Origin: Metellina segmentata
Taxonomy: Eukaryota; Arthropoda; Arachnida; Araneae; Tetragnathidae
NCBI GenBank assembly: GCA_947359465.1
Contig: OX375877.1
Span: 27,477,235 to 27,541,234, forward strand
Length of the DNA stretch: 64,000 nucleotides
Direction: 5' to 3'
Part shown: piece by piece, positions 34,424 to 45,925 of the stretch
How positions within the stretch are numbered: the stretch's first letter is position 1
How the letters are laid out: each line of letters opens with the position of its first letter
Made by a program: the position numbers and the translations under genes
The notes under the pieces: generated by a model
Databases searched by the model: none
What the model saw: the letters and a program-made list of their open reading frames with translations, nothing else
Told to the model about the DNA's origin: nothing

Positions 34424-34625
34424 TTTAGACTACGGCCGGTAAAGCAGTTGTACCATGATCGCGCCAGTAAGGAATTTAGCCTACGGCCAATACATGAGTT
34501 GTACCTTGAATAATATAAGAATCGCGCCAAGAAAGAATTTAGACTACGGCTATTATAGCAGTATTACCTTGAAAGTTAAGAATCGCACTTGTTATATCTA
34601 TAGCCGTAGTCAAAAGGTAAAAGCA
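34424..34625. repeat. Short degenerate tandem repeat with inverted end
   Basis: AATTTAGMCTACGGC recurs at about 34422, 34473 and 34537 with AATCGCGCCA-like spacers. The inverted partner TATAGCCGTAGTC lies at about 34598-34610. The 62-codon open frame here is probably a by-product. Confidence 0.65.
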
Positions 34626-34639
34626 TACCAATACATCAG

Positions 34640-35540
34640 ATGATAATTTAAAATTAAAAACGCGTAAAATGTAACATTTTGTTGAATCTTAAGCAAATTT
34701 GTCTGCTCAGCAAAAACGTATTATCTGACAAACATAAGTTTTGCTCTACAGACAACATCATGGACAATGAATATTTTTGTTTTCCAAAATTATCAATGAA
34801 TGAATTTCTTCTCTCAACCAATGGCGTAAATATACTACATTTATTTTCCAATAACACACACAAACTCGAAAATACTTTTAATATAGTAACAGGAAAATGT
34901 TGAACCATAATTCTATGAATCTGTTCAATGACATCATTACTTTATAGGTGTATGTTAAATCGAATTGAGATACTAGCTACTTTCACACGTGTGAAATATT
35001 CAGCGCAGATTCAGTGGAGTATAATCGAGCAATTAAAAGAGAAAAAGTATCAGCCTCATTACTTCTCACAAAATCATTTTTTATTCCGTTTGACCCTTTA
35101 ACTGGATTATACACCATTACTCGGAACAAAATTTTACTGAACACCCACCCGAGCTTTTGTTGCATCCAATTAATGCAAAATCGCATTCCGAAAGCTGCGT
35201 GGAATTTTGCCGCAAGAGAATTAACAAGGTCGGACAAAACAGCTATACGCTTCGTTAAATCAAGTTCCCTGCTCTAAAATAGCCCCTGCGATCTAATAAG
35301 CGTGATCTCAACATTTGAAAATTAGCTAATTATCAGCGTAGTCTGTTGCTGTGTGTTGCAGAATAGAATCAAAATGGTTGCACGTTCTCAAAATTCGATG
35401 AGCCCTTGAGTCATGAAACCCAACTAACAAATCGATGATTACACAAACTCACTGAATGCGCGCTTTTTGGAAAACTTGACATATACGTTACAATAACTGT
35501 TGATTGATAAATATTTATAAAAAAACCCTGGTCCATGTTT
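34640..35540. other. AT-rich non-coding
   Basis: Overlapping open frames on both strands (34654-34908, 34983-35277) show no motif. No element ends were identified. Confidence 0.35.
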
Positions 35541-35935
35541 AAAATTTGTTCTTTGTTGTTGTTGTCGTGCGGCCATATATGGCCCAATTGGGGGTGCCAT
35601 TGCCCCGGAGAATTGGTCTTCTTCATGCATGACACGTCCGTTTTACAGGAAGGTCCCTTTCACACATCCATTCACTCACACATATCGTAATTTAGATCCC
35701 AATCAGAGGCCGATAACCATCCTGATCAGGTACCCCCAGAGGTACTGATTTGGTATGGGAACATGGGGGACTTTGTGACCACGATCTATTTAACGTACCC
35801 CAGCCACCATTAGCGAACACGACGGTCTTTAGCCAGGTCGAAGCGCCGATCTCGCAACCATCAGAATTGCCCACAACCCTTCCGATGCGAGCCCAACGCT
35901 CTACCGACTGAGCTACCGAGGCTCAAAATGTGTTC
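35541..35935 (-). repeat. tRNA-derived SINE, different family, with TSD
   Basis: Read on the minus strand from 35924 it starts GAGCCTCGGTAGCTCAGTCG, then GTAGAGCGTTGG, with a clear box A (TAGCTCAGTCGGTAGAGC). A box B-like GGTTGCGAGATC follows about 60 bp later. The body continues to an ACAACAACAACAAAG tail at about 35552-35575. Flanking direct repeats AAAATTTGTTC (35541-35551) and AAAATGTGTTC (35925-35935) match at 10 of 11 bases. The body and tail are unlike the family near 1.4-2.2 kb. Confidence 0.85.
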
Positions 35936-36012
35936 GTAAACACAGCTAGTCAACAGATAAACTCTGATGTCTAAGATCCTTTGAGAATATCTTGATAAAC
36001 ATATACACAATA

Positions 36013-36560
36013 CGGACAAAAAGTATTTGCATGTTTTTCTGAAAAGGCGCTTTATTATTCTATTTAGAAACGAGTAGGCCTCCTTTTGCTTATACTATAT
36101 TACAGATGCAGCATGTCGACGAAAACTGTCACAAGTTCTCTGTAAATCTGGACAGGAATAGCTCGCCATGCCTCTTGCAAGGCTGTGAGAAGAGATGGTT
36201 GTGAAGATGGACATAACAGTGTCGTACTCGTCGCTACAGTTTGTGCCACAAGTACTCTATCGGACTGAGGTCGGGGCTCTGGACTGGCAAGTCAAGGAAA
36301 TTCACCTCATATTCAGGAAACCAGTCCAGCATAGGTTTTGCAGTATGCCATGGAGCTCGATCCTGTCGGAAGAAACAGCCATCACCGCCGTAGTATTGCC
36401 ATAGCAAAGCCAAGGCTGAATGATCCAGAACGTCGATGTTCACGTCAGCGTTCATCGTAGCAGGTATATAAATCAATGGACCTAGCCCTAACCAGGAAAA
36501 CAACCTACACTAAAAAGGATCCTCCTCCGAATTTGTGCAGTGTCCAAATACTTTGGTCCA
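36013..36560 (-). mobile_element. 548-bp internally deleted Tc1-like element, second family
   Basis: The TIRs are CGGACAAAAAGTATTTGCAT on the left and TGGACCAAAGTATTTGGACA (inverted) on the right, with TA on both outer sides (36011-36012, 36561-36562). The ends differ from the CCCTACAATAATGG family, but the length and retained content (transposase C-terminal half) are almost the same. Confidence 0.85.
36120..36503 (-). pseudogene. Tc1-like transposase, C-terminal half
   Basis: The minus strand reads MFSWLGLGPLIYIPATMNAD, then LLWQYYGGDGCFFRQDRAPWH (second catalytic Asp in RQD) and PVQSPDLSPIEYLWHKL (catalytic Glu), 34 residues between them. A stop follows HKL, and a shifted frame continues with LQEAWRAIPVQIYRELV, the usual C-terminal helix. 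The HTH region and first Asp are deleted. Except for that stop the retained part is open, so decay is modest compared with copy A. Confidence 0.85.
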
Positions 36561-36562
36561 TA

Positions 36563-38240
36563 TAGTATATTTCGAAATACGAATAATTCAAATTACGTAT
36601 TATAAAATCTATGAGGTAAGGCTTGTTTTTGATCTAAGATTTCTAGAAATATGTTTCTCTTACAAAAAACGGTATGCAATATATCTCATCAAAAGTGAAC
36701 TAGAAATATAAAACAGATTTTGCTTATAGATAAATGGGTGTTATTTCTTTCTCTTTTAATGTAAAACATAATCTCAGAAGTACCAAAATATATCTGGATT
36801 TGGCAAGATTTCTAGATAAGTGAAAGCAAGATTGAAACCTGAGTAGACAGATATATTTGTTATAAAGTCTTGATAATTTGTATTCTTTACAACATTTTCC
36901 TTGCAATAATTTATGCATCTATAGGCGAGACCCTTTTAAAACTTCATTCCTTTTGGGACTCAAGACGCGAGAAATAGTACATATAAAAATTAATTACCGT
37001 TTTAAAATCTGAAAGATCTTCGAACTCTTAAAGGAATGAGAAGCTGAATTGGAAAGTGTATTATGAAAGGACAACAATTTTAGGAAAGATTACTGAGCAG
37101 TAAAAATGTCCACAAAAGAATTTTAAGACTTGTTCAGTGTTCGATACAGTATATTAACAATAGAACTAATATAATTACTTTGAAATTCTTTAATAATTCT
37201 TAAAATGATTGAAAATTCAAAATAATTTTTGAAAGACAACCAACAACTGAAATATTTGTCCAATTTAATTGTTCTTCAACATATATATAACACTTCAACA
37301 CTTCAACTCTTACATATTTCACCATTTACATATACTTAATTGAAGTACGCTTTTGCACTGTGGCAGTGCGAAAAAAATTTTCCACTATGTTTACAGAATA
37401 ATTCATATGAATCTTTTTGCTGCCAAGCTATGCAAAGGCAGCGGTAGTGTTTTTGTGACTGCACGTGTTCCCTATACTTATTACGGATATGACATCACTT
37501 GAAAATCTTTTTTAGAATATGATTTTAGCAAGTCTCTAATAGAAATTCCAAAAAAAATTCATTATTGATTACTGACATTTAATTGGTCAACACTAATTAT
37601 AGTTAACGCCAAACTCAAAAAACTATATTTTAGAGCAACCCCTATGTTTATCATGCGAGAGCATTTGGATTACCGGATGTAAAATTTTCATTTTCCGTCT
37701 TCTTTGCTTAAAATGAAAATAAGTGTCATACAAGTAAATAAATTTCGAGCATTTTGTTTTAATTGTTCTTCTAAAGGGTGAAATATTTTAAACACTTATC
37801 CATTATTTCATCAATAAAAACAAAATTTCCAATGTATCCAGCCCCATGCAATCATCGTAACATTTCCATGCTTTGAAGTGGGAATACTAAGGAGAGAGAG
37901 AAGTGATTCACTCTTAGGGTTCTTTTAAACATATCTAATTGTCTAATTGAGATAAATTGGCTGAGTGTATAGTTAATTTCAGACCTTTTTTTTTTTTAAA
38001 TTGCACATTTTTTTTTTAAAATCTATATTTAGGAATATTATAGATAATATATAATTTATTTTAGAGTAATATGCTTGTGTATATGCTTGTTATATATACT
38101 TAACCATTCCTATGAAAGCAATTTCAAATAATTATTTATTGCAGTTTGGTGTTTTTAAAGAAATCTTTTGCACGGTATGTACTCAATTTTGTGTCATGAA
38201 TCGTCTCTCTATACACTGTATATAATTTTCAACATTGTTA
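36563..38240. other. AT-rich non-coding
   Basis: No gene or mobile structure could be defined. Poly-T tracts lie at 37989-38000 and 38010-38020. Confidence 0.4.
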
Positions 38241-38244
38241 AAAT

Positions 38245-38715
38245 TACTATTTTTGGTATCATAAACTAAATTGATCGAACTCAGATGGATATTTGATTCA
38301 ATTGAGAATAGTCTGTTAGTTTATGTTATGTTTTAGAGAAATTTTTATTTTATGTTTCTTTGTCTTGCTGCAGATCAATTAAAGATGATTTTTTTTAAAT
38401 CTGAAGTAGATTTAATTTTATACATTCGAAGGAATATTGAACACGGGGAAGATGAATTTCCATTTCTGATGGTTGTTGGTACTATTTTTGGCATCATAAA
38501 CTAAATTGATCGAACTCAGACGGATATTTGATTTAATTGAGAATAGTCTGTTAGTTTATGTTATGTTTTAGAACATTTTTTTCTGTTATGTTTCTTTGTC
38601 TTGCTGCAAATCAATTAAAGATGATTTTTTTAAAATCTGAAGTAGATTTAATTTTATACATTCGAAGGAATATTGAACACGGGGAAGATGAATTTCCATT
38701 TCTGATGGTTGATGG
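38245..38715. repeat. 235-bp tandem duplication
   Basis: Two copies spaced 235 bp (TTTTGGTATCATAAACTAAA at 38251, TTTTGGCATCATAAACTAAA at 38486). Both run through GATCGAACTCAGAYGGATAT, CTTTGTCTTGCTGCARATCA and ACACGGGGAAGATGAATTTC. Identity is high, so the duplication is recent compared with most repeats here. No open frame. Confidence 0.92.
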
Positions 38716-39474
38716 TAATAGTTAGCCCTAGAATTTGCAATTCGATTTTAAGCTTGAACCATGATTTTGAGTAATTACTACAAGGGCAAACAATCGTCGT
38801 ATTTCATCTTAAAATAATGACTCAACGGGAAAAAAAATTTTCCATAAACAATAAACACAATTTTTTTCTGAGCTCGTATTAATGATAATGGTAATGTATC
38901 CTTATGCAGTTTAGGTTTAATTAATTTCCAAGCAATCAGTTCTTAGTGAACTTATTTTTATGATTTATTACTTTTTCCCAATTTTCCATTTCGTGTGATC
39001 AATTCTTTCCTGATTAATTATTTCAAGCTTCAATGCTCCAATATTTCAAATCATTCGCCACAAATATAATTAGAAAGATAAATGTAATTTTTACTCAGCA
39101 AGAAAACTGCTGTTGTTCATTGATGTGAACTCACTTTTCATTGATTCGGTTTGTCAAATTGAATTACAAATACTCAATTTTTGTTGCAGGAGCAAGATAT
39201 CGAATGATCAATAGCATTAATTTATAAATAGCAAGTTTTTAACACAAATCTTTCGAAATTTTATGCTTGGTATTTGATACACAAGAAATGAAAGTGAATA
39301 TAAATCGTCGGAACCACGGCAAAATCGAGAATTTTCAAGACTTGTTTAAAGAAAAAAATATTAATATTTGGATGACATTGGAAAAATTTAGTTACTATTT
39401 AGAATCGTTACGTAACGAATCGGAAATCATTATTTTGGCTTTGCATAAGACATCAAATAATAATTTGCTTGACA
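38716..39474. other. AT-rich non-coding
   Basis: A 70-codon plus-strand open frame at 39267-39479 follows a TTTTTGTTGCAG/GAG acceptor-like site at 39190, but has no recognisable motif. Confidence 0.3.
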
Positions 39475-40284
39475 TGTGATCTGCCTGTTGACTTAAGGGG
39501 GCTTACGACCTTTAAACCACTCTTGATGGAGTAGGAATAAGGTCAGTTTCGAAGCTATGTCATTTTTTAAGTATTGCATAAAATGGAATACTTTTTTTTC
39601 CATTATGCTCCTGCATTTTTAAGGTATAAAATACATTGTACAAACATGATTTAAATATTAGCAGGAGTTTTTGTGTCGGGCTCGTTAAGGTATAACTTCA
39701 TTGTGAGTAAAGATTTGAGGAACAGTTCTGCGTGCAAGATTGCACATAAACAAATAGATGTATACAAATAAATTTTAGTGTATGTTTTCTATATATATAA
39801 CAGATTATATAAAATGAAAGCAAAAAATAAACAAATAAGTAAAAATTAATATTTTTTATCAATTATGTTTCATTGAAGCAGTAAATATTATGATACGTCA
39901 ACAACAATGTCTTCCCCAAAATTCCAAAATAATAATTTTTTTTTCAATATTGTGGTTTTTAAACAAGCATGTGGGTTGAACGAATATGTATACCAATTTT
40001 TGAACAAGTTGCTCAAATAGTACTTCAGATATCGTTCGCTCAATCTGAGATTTTTCTAAAAAAACAAAGCTGAGAAAAAGCTGAAAAAATTTTGGTTACA
40101 GAAGCCTATGTTTTGCTCAGTGTACCTTTCGATTTTCTTTCATATCTCTGGTATTTATTTGAATTTTGTCATGCGGTTGGTGTCAAAATGATCAGAAATG
40201 TATATACTTTAATATATATATATATTTTTGAAAAATCGAATTTTTGGAAGGTTTAAAGGTTGTGATCTACCTGTTGGCTTAAGG
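39475..40284. mobile_element. Possible MULE-type MITE between long direct repeats
   Basis: Near-identical 24-bp direct repeats starting TGTGATCTGCCTGTTG (39475-39498) and TGTGATCTACCTGTTG (40261-40284) bracket 762 bp. That segment begins GGGGCTTACGACCTTTAAAC and ends with the inverse of GATCACAACCTTTAAACC. The interior resembles the noncoding part of the MULE in style (long T/A-rich stretches) but has no clear homology. If a TSD, 24 bp is unusually long; a tandem-duplication remnant is an alternative. Confidence 0.4.
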
Positions 40285-40845
40285 TAATTCCAGGACAGGT
40301 GCCCCACTTAAGGAAAAGACGTTATAAAATAAATTGGGTATTAACAACAAAAACGAAAATTTGTGGGAATGCGTAATAGTTATTTTTTTATCAATACTGA
40401 ATTTGGTTGTTTTAAATTTTGTACAGAAAAAAAAAATAAAACTGTGACAGCACTACATTTTGCCATCGCTCCCAAGTTCCGGGTAAGAAGATGCCTCACT
40501 TACATGTACGAGATGCCTTACCTGTAAAAATCAATTATTTCTTAAACATAAAAAGTTTTAAATATATAGAACATATTAAAACGAAGTGATTTTAAGAACA
40601 TACTACCTTAGAACTAATTTATAAAGTACTGAAATATTTAACAACCATAGACAATATATAAAAAGTTTTTAATAAAACACATTTAAAATAATACCAACAA
40701 AATGTAGTAAAACACATTAAAACTGTTAAACAAATCAGTTTACTGGAAAGTTACAAAATTCTTAGTGTAAAAAGTATTAAAAGATTATTACGCTATTAAA
40801 GTATTACACAATATTTCGAAAATATTCAATTAAGAGTTTTCTTTT
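40285..40845. other. AT-rich, probably 3' part of the pogo-like element
   Basis: GTGCCCCACTTAAGG (near 40301) and AGATGCCTCACTTACATG (near 40490) resemble the GATGCCCCACATAT motifs near 41600. The element end itself was not resolved. Confidence 0.3.
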
Positions 40846-40849
40846 TGTC

Positions 40850-41690
40850 CTCTTTAATATTTGCTTGCCCGCAAATATTGTACAGATCCCCGTACATTGT
40901 ACATGATTCGTGTAACCATTTAGTACACTTAACACATTTAATTCAATCTACCAATTATTTTGTAGAATAATACTTTTCCTCACATTCGAGGCAGTTGCAT
41001 TGAAGGATCACTTTTGTTGTCCATCAGGTTTTTCGATACCTCGTAACGTTTTTTGGCGGATTTTAGCTGTTTTTCTTGGATTTTTCCTTGGGATGTAAGT
41101 ATCTTAGCATAATCTCTCTTCCTCTTTCTGGGTCTTTCTTCTAGCCTGGGCTCAGGCGAAATCTGATGTAATAATTTTTTCGGGGTTGTTGTCTGTTAAA
41201 CACAAAAACCAGTTGATTGCGAACAATTTAGTGACTTTTCATCCGTCTTGTTAATTTCTTCACTGATGTCAAAGAAGTGGTTTGGAATCGCTGCTTGGTT
41301 TAGAGGGAAAATTCCCGTCTTCCGAAAACCATTGATAGCAGTGTCGACAGAAGCTGCCCTTTTCCACGCTTTACCAATCAATTCTGAAACTTAAATTCTT
41401 CCAATTGTTCTTCCTGGTTGATGAATAATCCATTTTCGTGCTTCAACTTTAAAGAAATATTTTACTGACCTAAAAACAGACCTGTCAAGAGGCTGAAGAG
41501 TTTGTGTTGTACGGCTTGGCAGACATACAATTGTAATCTGATTCTTGTCAGCAAAGTCTAGTAAATCATAACAATTTACGAAGGATGAGTGGCATTTCTC
41601 CATGAAAATGTATGTGGGGCATCTTTCCCAAATATATGTGGGGCATCTCTCCAAAATATATGTGAGGCGTCTATTCTTTTGGAATAGGAG
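40850..41690 (-). pseudogene. Pogo/Tigger-like DDE transposase, C-terminal part with Cys-rich tail
   Basis: The minus strand reads CHSSFVNCYDLLDFADKNQI, TIVCLPSRTTQTLQPLDRSV and KYFFKVEARKWI, the C-terminal core of a DDE_1 (pogo/Tigger-type) transposase. LPSRTTQTLQPLD is the hallmark and is normally LPPHTTH.LQPLD. After PGRTIGRI there is a stop, then IGKAWKRAASVDTAINGFRK and TGIFPLNQAAIPNHFF. A frame change leads to ISPEPRLEERPRKRKRDYAK. Finally CNCLECEEKYYS and IKCVKCTKWLHESC near 40880-41020 form a PHD-like Cys/His tail known on some pogo-like proteins. The catalytic N-terminal part and TIRs were not found. Confidence 0.75.
41590..41660. repeat. Short AAATATATGTGGGGCATCT tandem repeat
   Basis: Three diverged ~24-bp units (ATGTGGGGCATCTTTCC, ATGTGGGGCATCTCTCC, ATGTGAGGCGTCTATTC). 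They extend the pogo-like open frame on the minus strand with ERCPTYIW repeats and are probably a later expansion. Confidence 0.75.
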
Positions 41691-41740
41691 AGATCCCTCG
41701 GTAACTGTCCAAAATACAAGGCATCAAAGTTGGAGGTAAA

Positions 41741-41898
41741 CGTGGAACTTTATTACCGCACAACTAGAGAGCGAAGAAAATCAACCAATAAAAATTAAAG
41801 AGTCGATAAAACTATAGCAGATGATAAAATTCAATAGTTAAAAAAACACGGCAATACTTTTTTTTAAGTTGGAGTACGGGAATTTTTCGGACACCCTG
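41741..41898. repeat. Solo end of the 820-bp mariner-like family
   Basis: Matches 27190-27346: AGCGAAGAAAATCAA, CGATAAAACTAT, TTTAAGTTGGAGTACGGGAA, ending CACCCTG followed by TA. The transposase part and the opposite TIR are missing. It abuts the pogo-like relic. Confidence 0.85.
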
Positions 41899-44890
41899 TA
41901 TAATTGCGAACGGTATTAAAAAACTGGCACGATGGTCAACAAGTCTTGAAGAAGCGACTGATTTGGCCGGCTCAAAGGTATTACAAAGAGAATGGAAGGA
42001 AGATTGTGTGCAATACCTATAATTCTTCTACTTTTGGTTTTGAAAGGAATTCGGATATGAAATAAAAGTGATTCAACCTTTTGGAGGCATGAAACTCCTA
42101 AATTACCTCCATAGCTTTTGCCGTTCTGCCAACTTTCTTAGACCTCTGCCTTATGTTACTCCTTTGGATACGTGGATTCAGAATACTAATTGTATAAATT
42201 ATATTAAACTCTTTTCACTCTTTATACTGACTATTTCCCAAGAAATCAAGTCATCTGACTGTGGTTTAGAATTCCTTGACTGTTGTCAATACCCTTTTCG
42301 TATTGCTCCAGTGCGACGTAAATTCAATTCATAACTAATTACCCCAAGAAAAGACATAACCTTATATTTATCCAGAATCAACATAAAGACACAAATTATG
42401 CTTATTTTTAACTTTCACTTATCAAATTTCTTTATAATTATGAGGTGGATGTTCGCTAAAATTCAGTCGGAATTCCGTAATTGATACATTCGCTTTTTTA
42501 TTCTTTTAAGAGATGTGGGAATTTTGTTTGTTCTATACATTGGACCAATAACAACAAAATCAAATACAAATCCTAAAGCATCTAATTCTATAGTATTCTA
42601 AGGTAAAATAGCTCGTTATATTACTGCAGTTCGACGTTAGTTAATTAGTATAACCACCTTTGGTTTCGAATTTTATGTGCAAAATTTTAATCAGCACTCT
42701 TTTATTCCGAGATGCATTCGTTCAATAAATATATTTTTTTGTTGTGGAAGGATGAACTTTGAAGTGCAAACACGATGATAAAGTTATAAATTATCAGTAT
42801 TAAACTGACTTCAAGTATTAGACAGATTTTAAAAGTGTAGTTGCGAAATCGTTTAGGATGTAAAATTAAACTGAACGTATCGTGTCTTCACGAATCTGAA
42901 CGCAAGAGGATGATCATCAAAAAATTATAAAATTGTTTCTTTCTTATATGGATCAATCATAAGATAAACAGCTTTTTATACTTCCTTATTTTTTATCTGT
43001 TTGAAGGAAATTGAAAAATGCGCCCTTTATCGATTTTCATATTATATAAGAAAAAAAATTGATCGTTCATTTACAAAATGATAGATTGATTTTGAAAATA
43101 ATGCGTTCAAACAAAGGAATAGGAATTTTCAGACAAATCTTTCAACACTCGAATGCTTCATTTACATGTTATTTTACACTTTCCATTTTCACTATCTGTT
43201 AGCAGTTTTATTAAGATTTGCGTTTATATTTGTCTTAATGTTTTTGTTTAATTCTACCTATTTTACTTCTATGGGATAAAAACACTAGGAGATTAAAAAT
43301 CTCTTAAACATTTACAATTTAAAAAAAGATGTATCGACGCGATTTAAGTTTAAGCGTCTTACAATATCAAAAATATGAAATTTTTTAAAAAATGTTAAAT
43401 TTTCAGCAATTAAAAATAAGGTTATCTTTTAATTTGATTAAGTGATAAACACCCTTTATGTTACTATATTTTCCAAACGAATTGTAGACTCATTTCAATC
43501 GATGCAATATTTACACCTATTATGACACCTTTAACAATTTCTTAAAAAGGTATGCCCTATTAGTTAAATAAAATTTTTATTGCAGCTATTTAATTTGTTT
43601 CAGAACAGTCATGTTTTTGTATTTACTTTACATTTCTGTCTACTTCTCAGTATTATAAACATCATATACATCCCCAATATTAGCACAAGTGCGCAATATT
43701 TGCATTCAGTTCAGTACAACGCAAAATTAAAGTGTAGAACACGAAAATGTGGTTTATTAATTACACTTTGGGCCAAAGGGTTAAATAAATTGATATTTCT
43801 GTGAAACGAATGATTCTTTAAAGTTAGATAGTTTGCAGACTTTCAACTTGCATTCCATTCAGATGTCGGCTTTGTGCTAATTTCAAAAGATGATATAAAT
43901 TCTAAAGATTCATCTGGGAAGTCAAACTAATAATTTATATTAGGTTAAGACTCTTAATGACTTACATGTTTATCAGGACATAAATTTAACTTTCTTGAAT
44001 ATTATTTCGATATTCCTGTCAGTAACAAGTGCGCTATCAACTACTTCAAACAGATAAAGTTAAAGAGTCTTTTGGAAAACTTAATTAAAAGTTTCAGACG
44101 CAATTGCAATTAAAGCAATGAAACTTTATTTCTAATACATTTCAGATATTTTTACTGAAGCGTAAGCGATGTAACTGTATAGAGCTTAGAAACAATGCAT
44201 TTAAGTTCGAAAGTGTACGAACTACAGAACAGATTACATGCTTTTAAATCATTAAAGTGATATAATTCTAAACATTAAGAATAAAAGTACGGTAAGAATG
44301 TATCATATAGTATAGTTTTCAATACTGGAAGTATTTGCAAATTGCTTTTCATAATAATTTTAAATGCTTATAAATTGCTTTTCATAATTGTTTTAAATAT
44401 TTAAATTATGTATTTGTTGTTTTATCATATTAAAATTATGTATTTTGTGTTTTATCATATTTAAATTATAATTTTTTATTCGTTTACGATACTTAAATCA
44501 AGTAATTTATTAAGTTCATCACATTTAAAAAGTTCGGTATTTTTATTTTATTTATCACATTGAAAAACCTGTTGAAGAACTAATGTAACAGGCATGTTTA
44601 TAGCAATAGACCTTTATCTAAACTTTGTTTTAAGAAAGTTTAGATATATACAGTCTAAAAATAAAATATGGGTTAATACAGAATTTTGTTATTCTTTTAC
44701 AGCTTATATATTGATATTAACTCACGCAATTTGCGCATAGGTAGTTTATTTAGGAAATCAAAACTGTAAGTTATTTAACTTGCGTGACAAATCTAGTTAC
44801 ACAGAAAACCATAAAAGTTATAGTTGCTTGTATAAATGAAAAAGTTTCAATATCAAACAATTTTCTATAATATTTATTTCATAGTATTTA
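41899..44890. other. AT-rich non-coding with SINE tail remnants
   Basis: Two SINE 3'-end remnants are visible: 42249-42330 (CATCTGACTGTGGTTTAGAA ... ATTGCTCCAGTGCGACG) and a tail-only piece at 42603-42650 (AATAGCTCGTTATATTACTG ... CGACGTTAGTTAA). A ~35-bp duplication with TTAAATTATGTATTTGTTG lies near 44396-44465. No gene recognised. Confidence 0.45.
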
Positions 44891-44893
44891 AGG

Positions 44894-45146
44894 CAGGCCT
44901 CGAAATACATTTTGTAATACAGGTGCACACTGTGAACCTAAGTTTTTAAATTAGGTGCACAGGTTATATATTATGTGCGCACTTAAAAAAACGTAATATA
45001 AGAGTATTAATGTAATGTAAACTACTGTATTAGTTGGGTCTGTTTATATAGGTTCGTAGTAGATAGTAAATAAAAAATATTTTAACATATCAAAATTCTA
45101 CTGCGCACGGTTGTCGCGACAGTCGCTTTAACAGTGCCATCTGGAC
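44894..45146 (+). repeat. Truncated hAT-like MITE
   Basis: It begins CAGGCCTCGAAATACATTTT and contains ATACAGGTGCACACTGTG, AATATAAGAGTATTAATGYA and GCGCACGGTTGTCGCGACAG. It matches the first ~280 bp of the element at 56853-57445. The far end is missing and the sequence passes directly into another repeat at about 45147. Confidence 0.7.
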
Positions 45147-45925
45147 ATATAAACACCCTAGAAATTTTTTTTTCTTAGTTTTGACTTTAAAAATCAATTT
45201 TTTTACCACACGTAATTGGTGTATTCCTAAAAACATTTCAGAAAGATAAAAATAGATTGTACAAATAATTAATTATCTAATTGAGATATAATTAGCTTAT
45301 CAGCATGTTTTTTTAATATGATATTTAAAATTCTAATTTATTGAGAAAGACGACGATTATTTCTAAAATTATTCTTCTTGTTTTGAACTTCCATCCAGTA
45401 TCTGGAATAAATAGATTTGTATTACAATTTTTTAATCAAGGAAGCGTAAAGAAAATCAATATTTTTTCAGAAATTATTTAATTTTATTTAAACATCAATT
45501 AAAAATCCATTTCTAAACTAAATACTCTGAGATTCAAAACATCCATCGTATTATATAGATCATAATGATGCAAAAATAATTATAATAGGTTAATTCATTG
45601 TGGAGTTACATGTTTGTTCCAAACATGATAACTGCACAATAGGATGTTTCGTAATAGGATGCTTTGTTCAAAAACATCCTATTGCAAAAACAAAGTTCTA
45701 CAGAAATCGAGTTAAAAATTTAGGAAACATGACTATGACAATATTCCTGGTGACAATACCTAACAAAAATCCTTATATCTAGAAAACTATGACGAATATT
45801 TGCAAGATCGTGTCATCGTTTGAAAGATTAGAAATTGAGAAGTATTTTGAAGTAATAAAAAAAATATATTGATATTCTGGTCGATTTTCGTGATTCCTAT
45901 TGTATACATGCACCTAAAATTAAAA
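45147..45925. repeat. Old TIR repeat, uninterrupted copy
   Basis: Partner of 24384-25655, aligned through AATTGAGATATAATTA, TCAAGGAAGCGTAAA, CATTTCTAAACTAA, GACAATACCTAACAAA and CATCGTTTGAAAG. The right end TGTATACATGCACCT is the inverse of the other copy's left end. It lacks the Tc1 derivative present in the partner. Confidence 0.65.

Noticed and set aside
35860..35924. Genuine tRNA gene on the minus strand
   Set aside because: The head is strongly tRNA-like, but box B is degenerate and the sequence runs into a repeat body and an ACA-rich tail flanked by a TSD.
42068..42334. 88-codon open frame
   Set aside because: Its 3' third is a SINE remnant (CTGACTGTGGTT ... CTCCAGTGCGACG), so it is not a gene.
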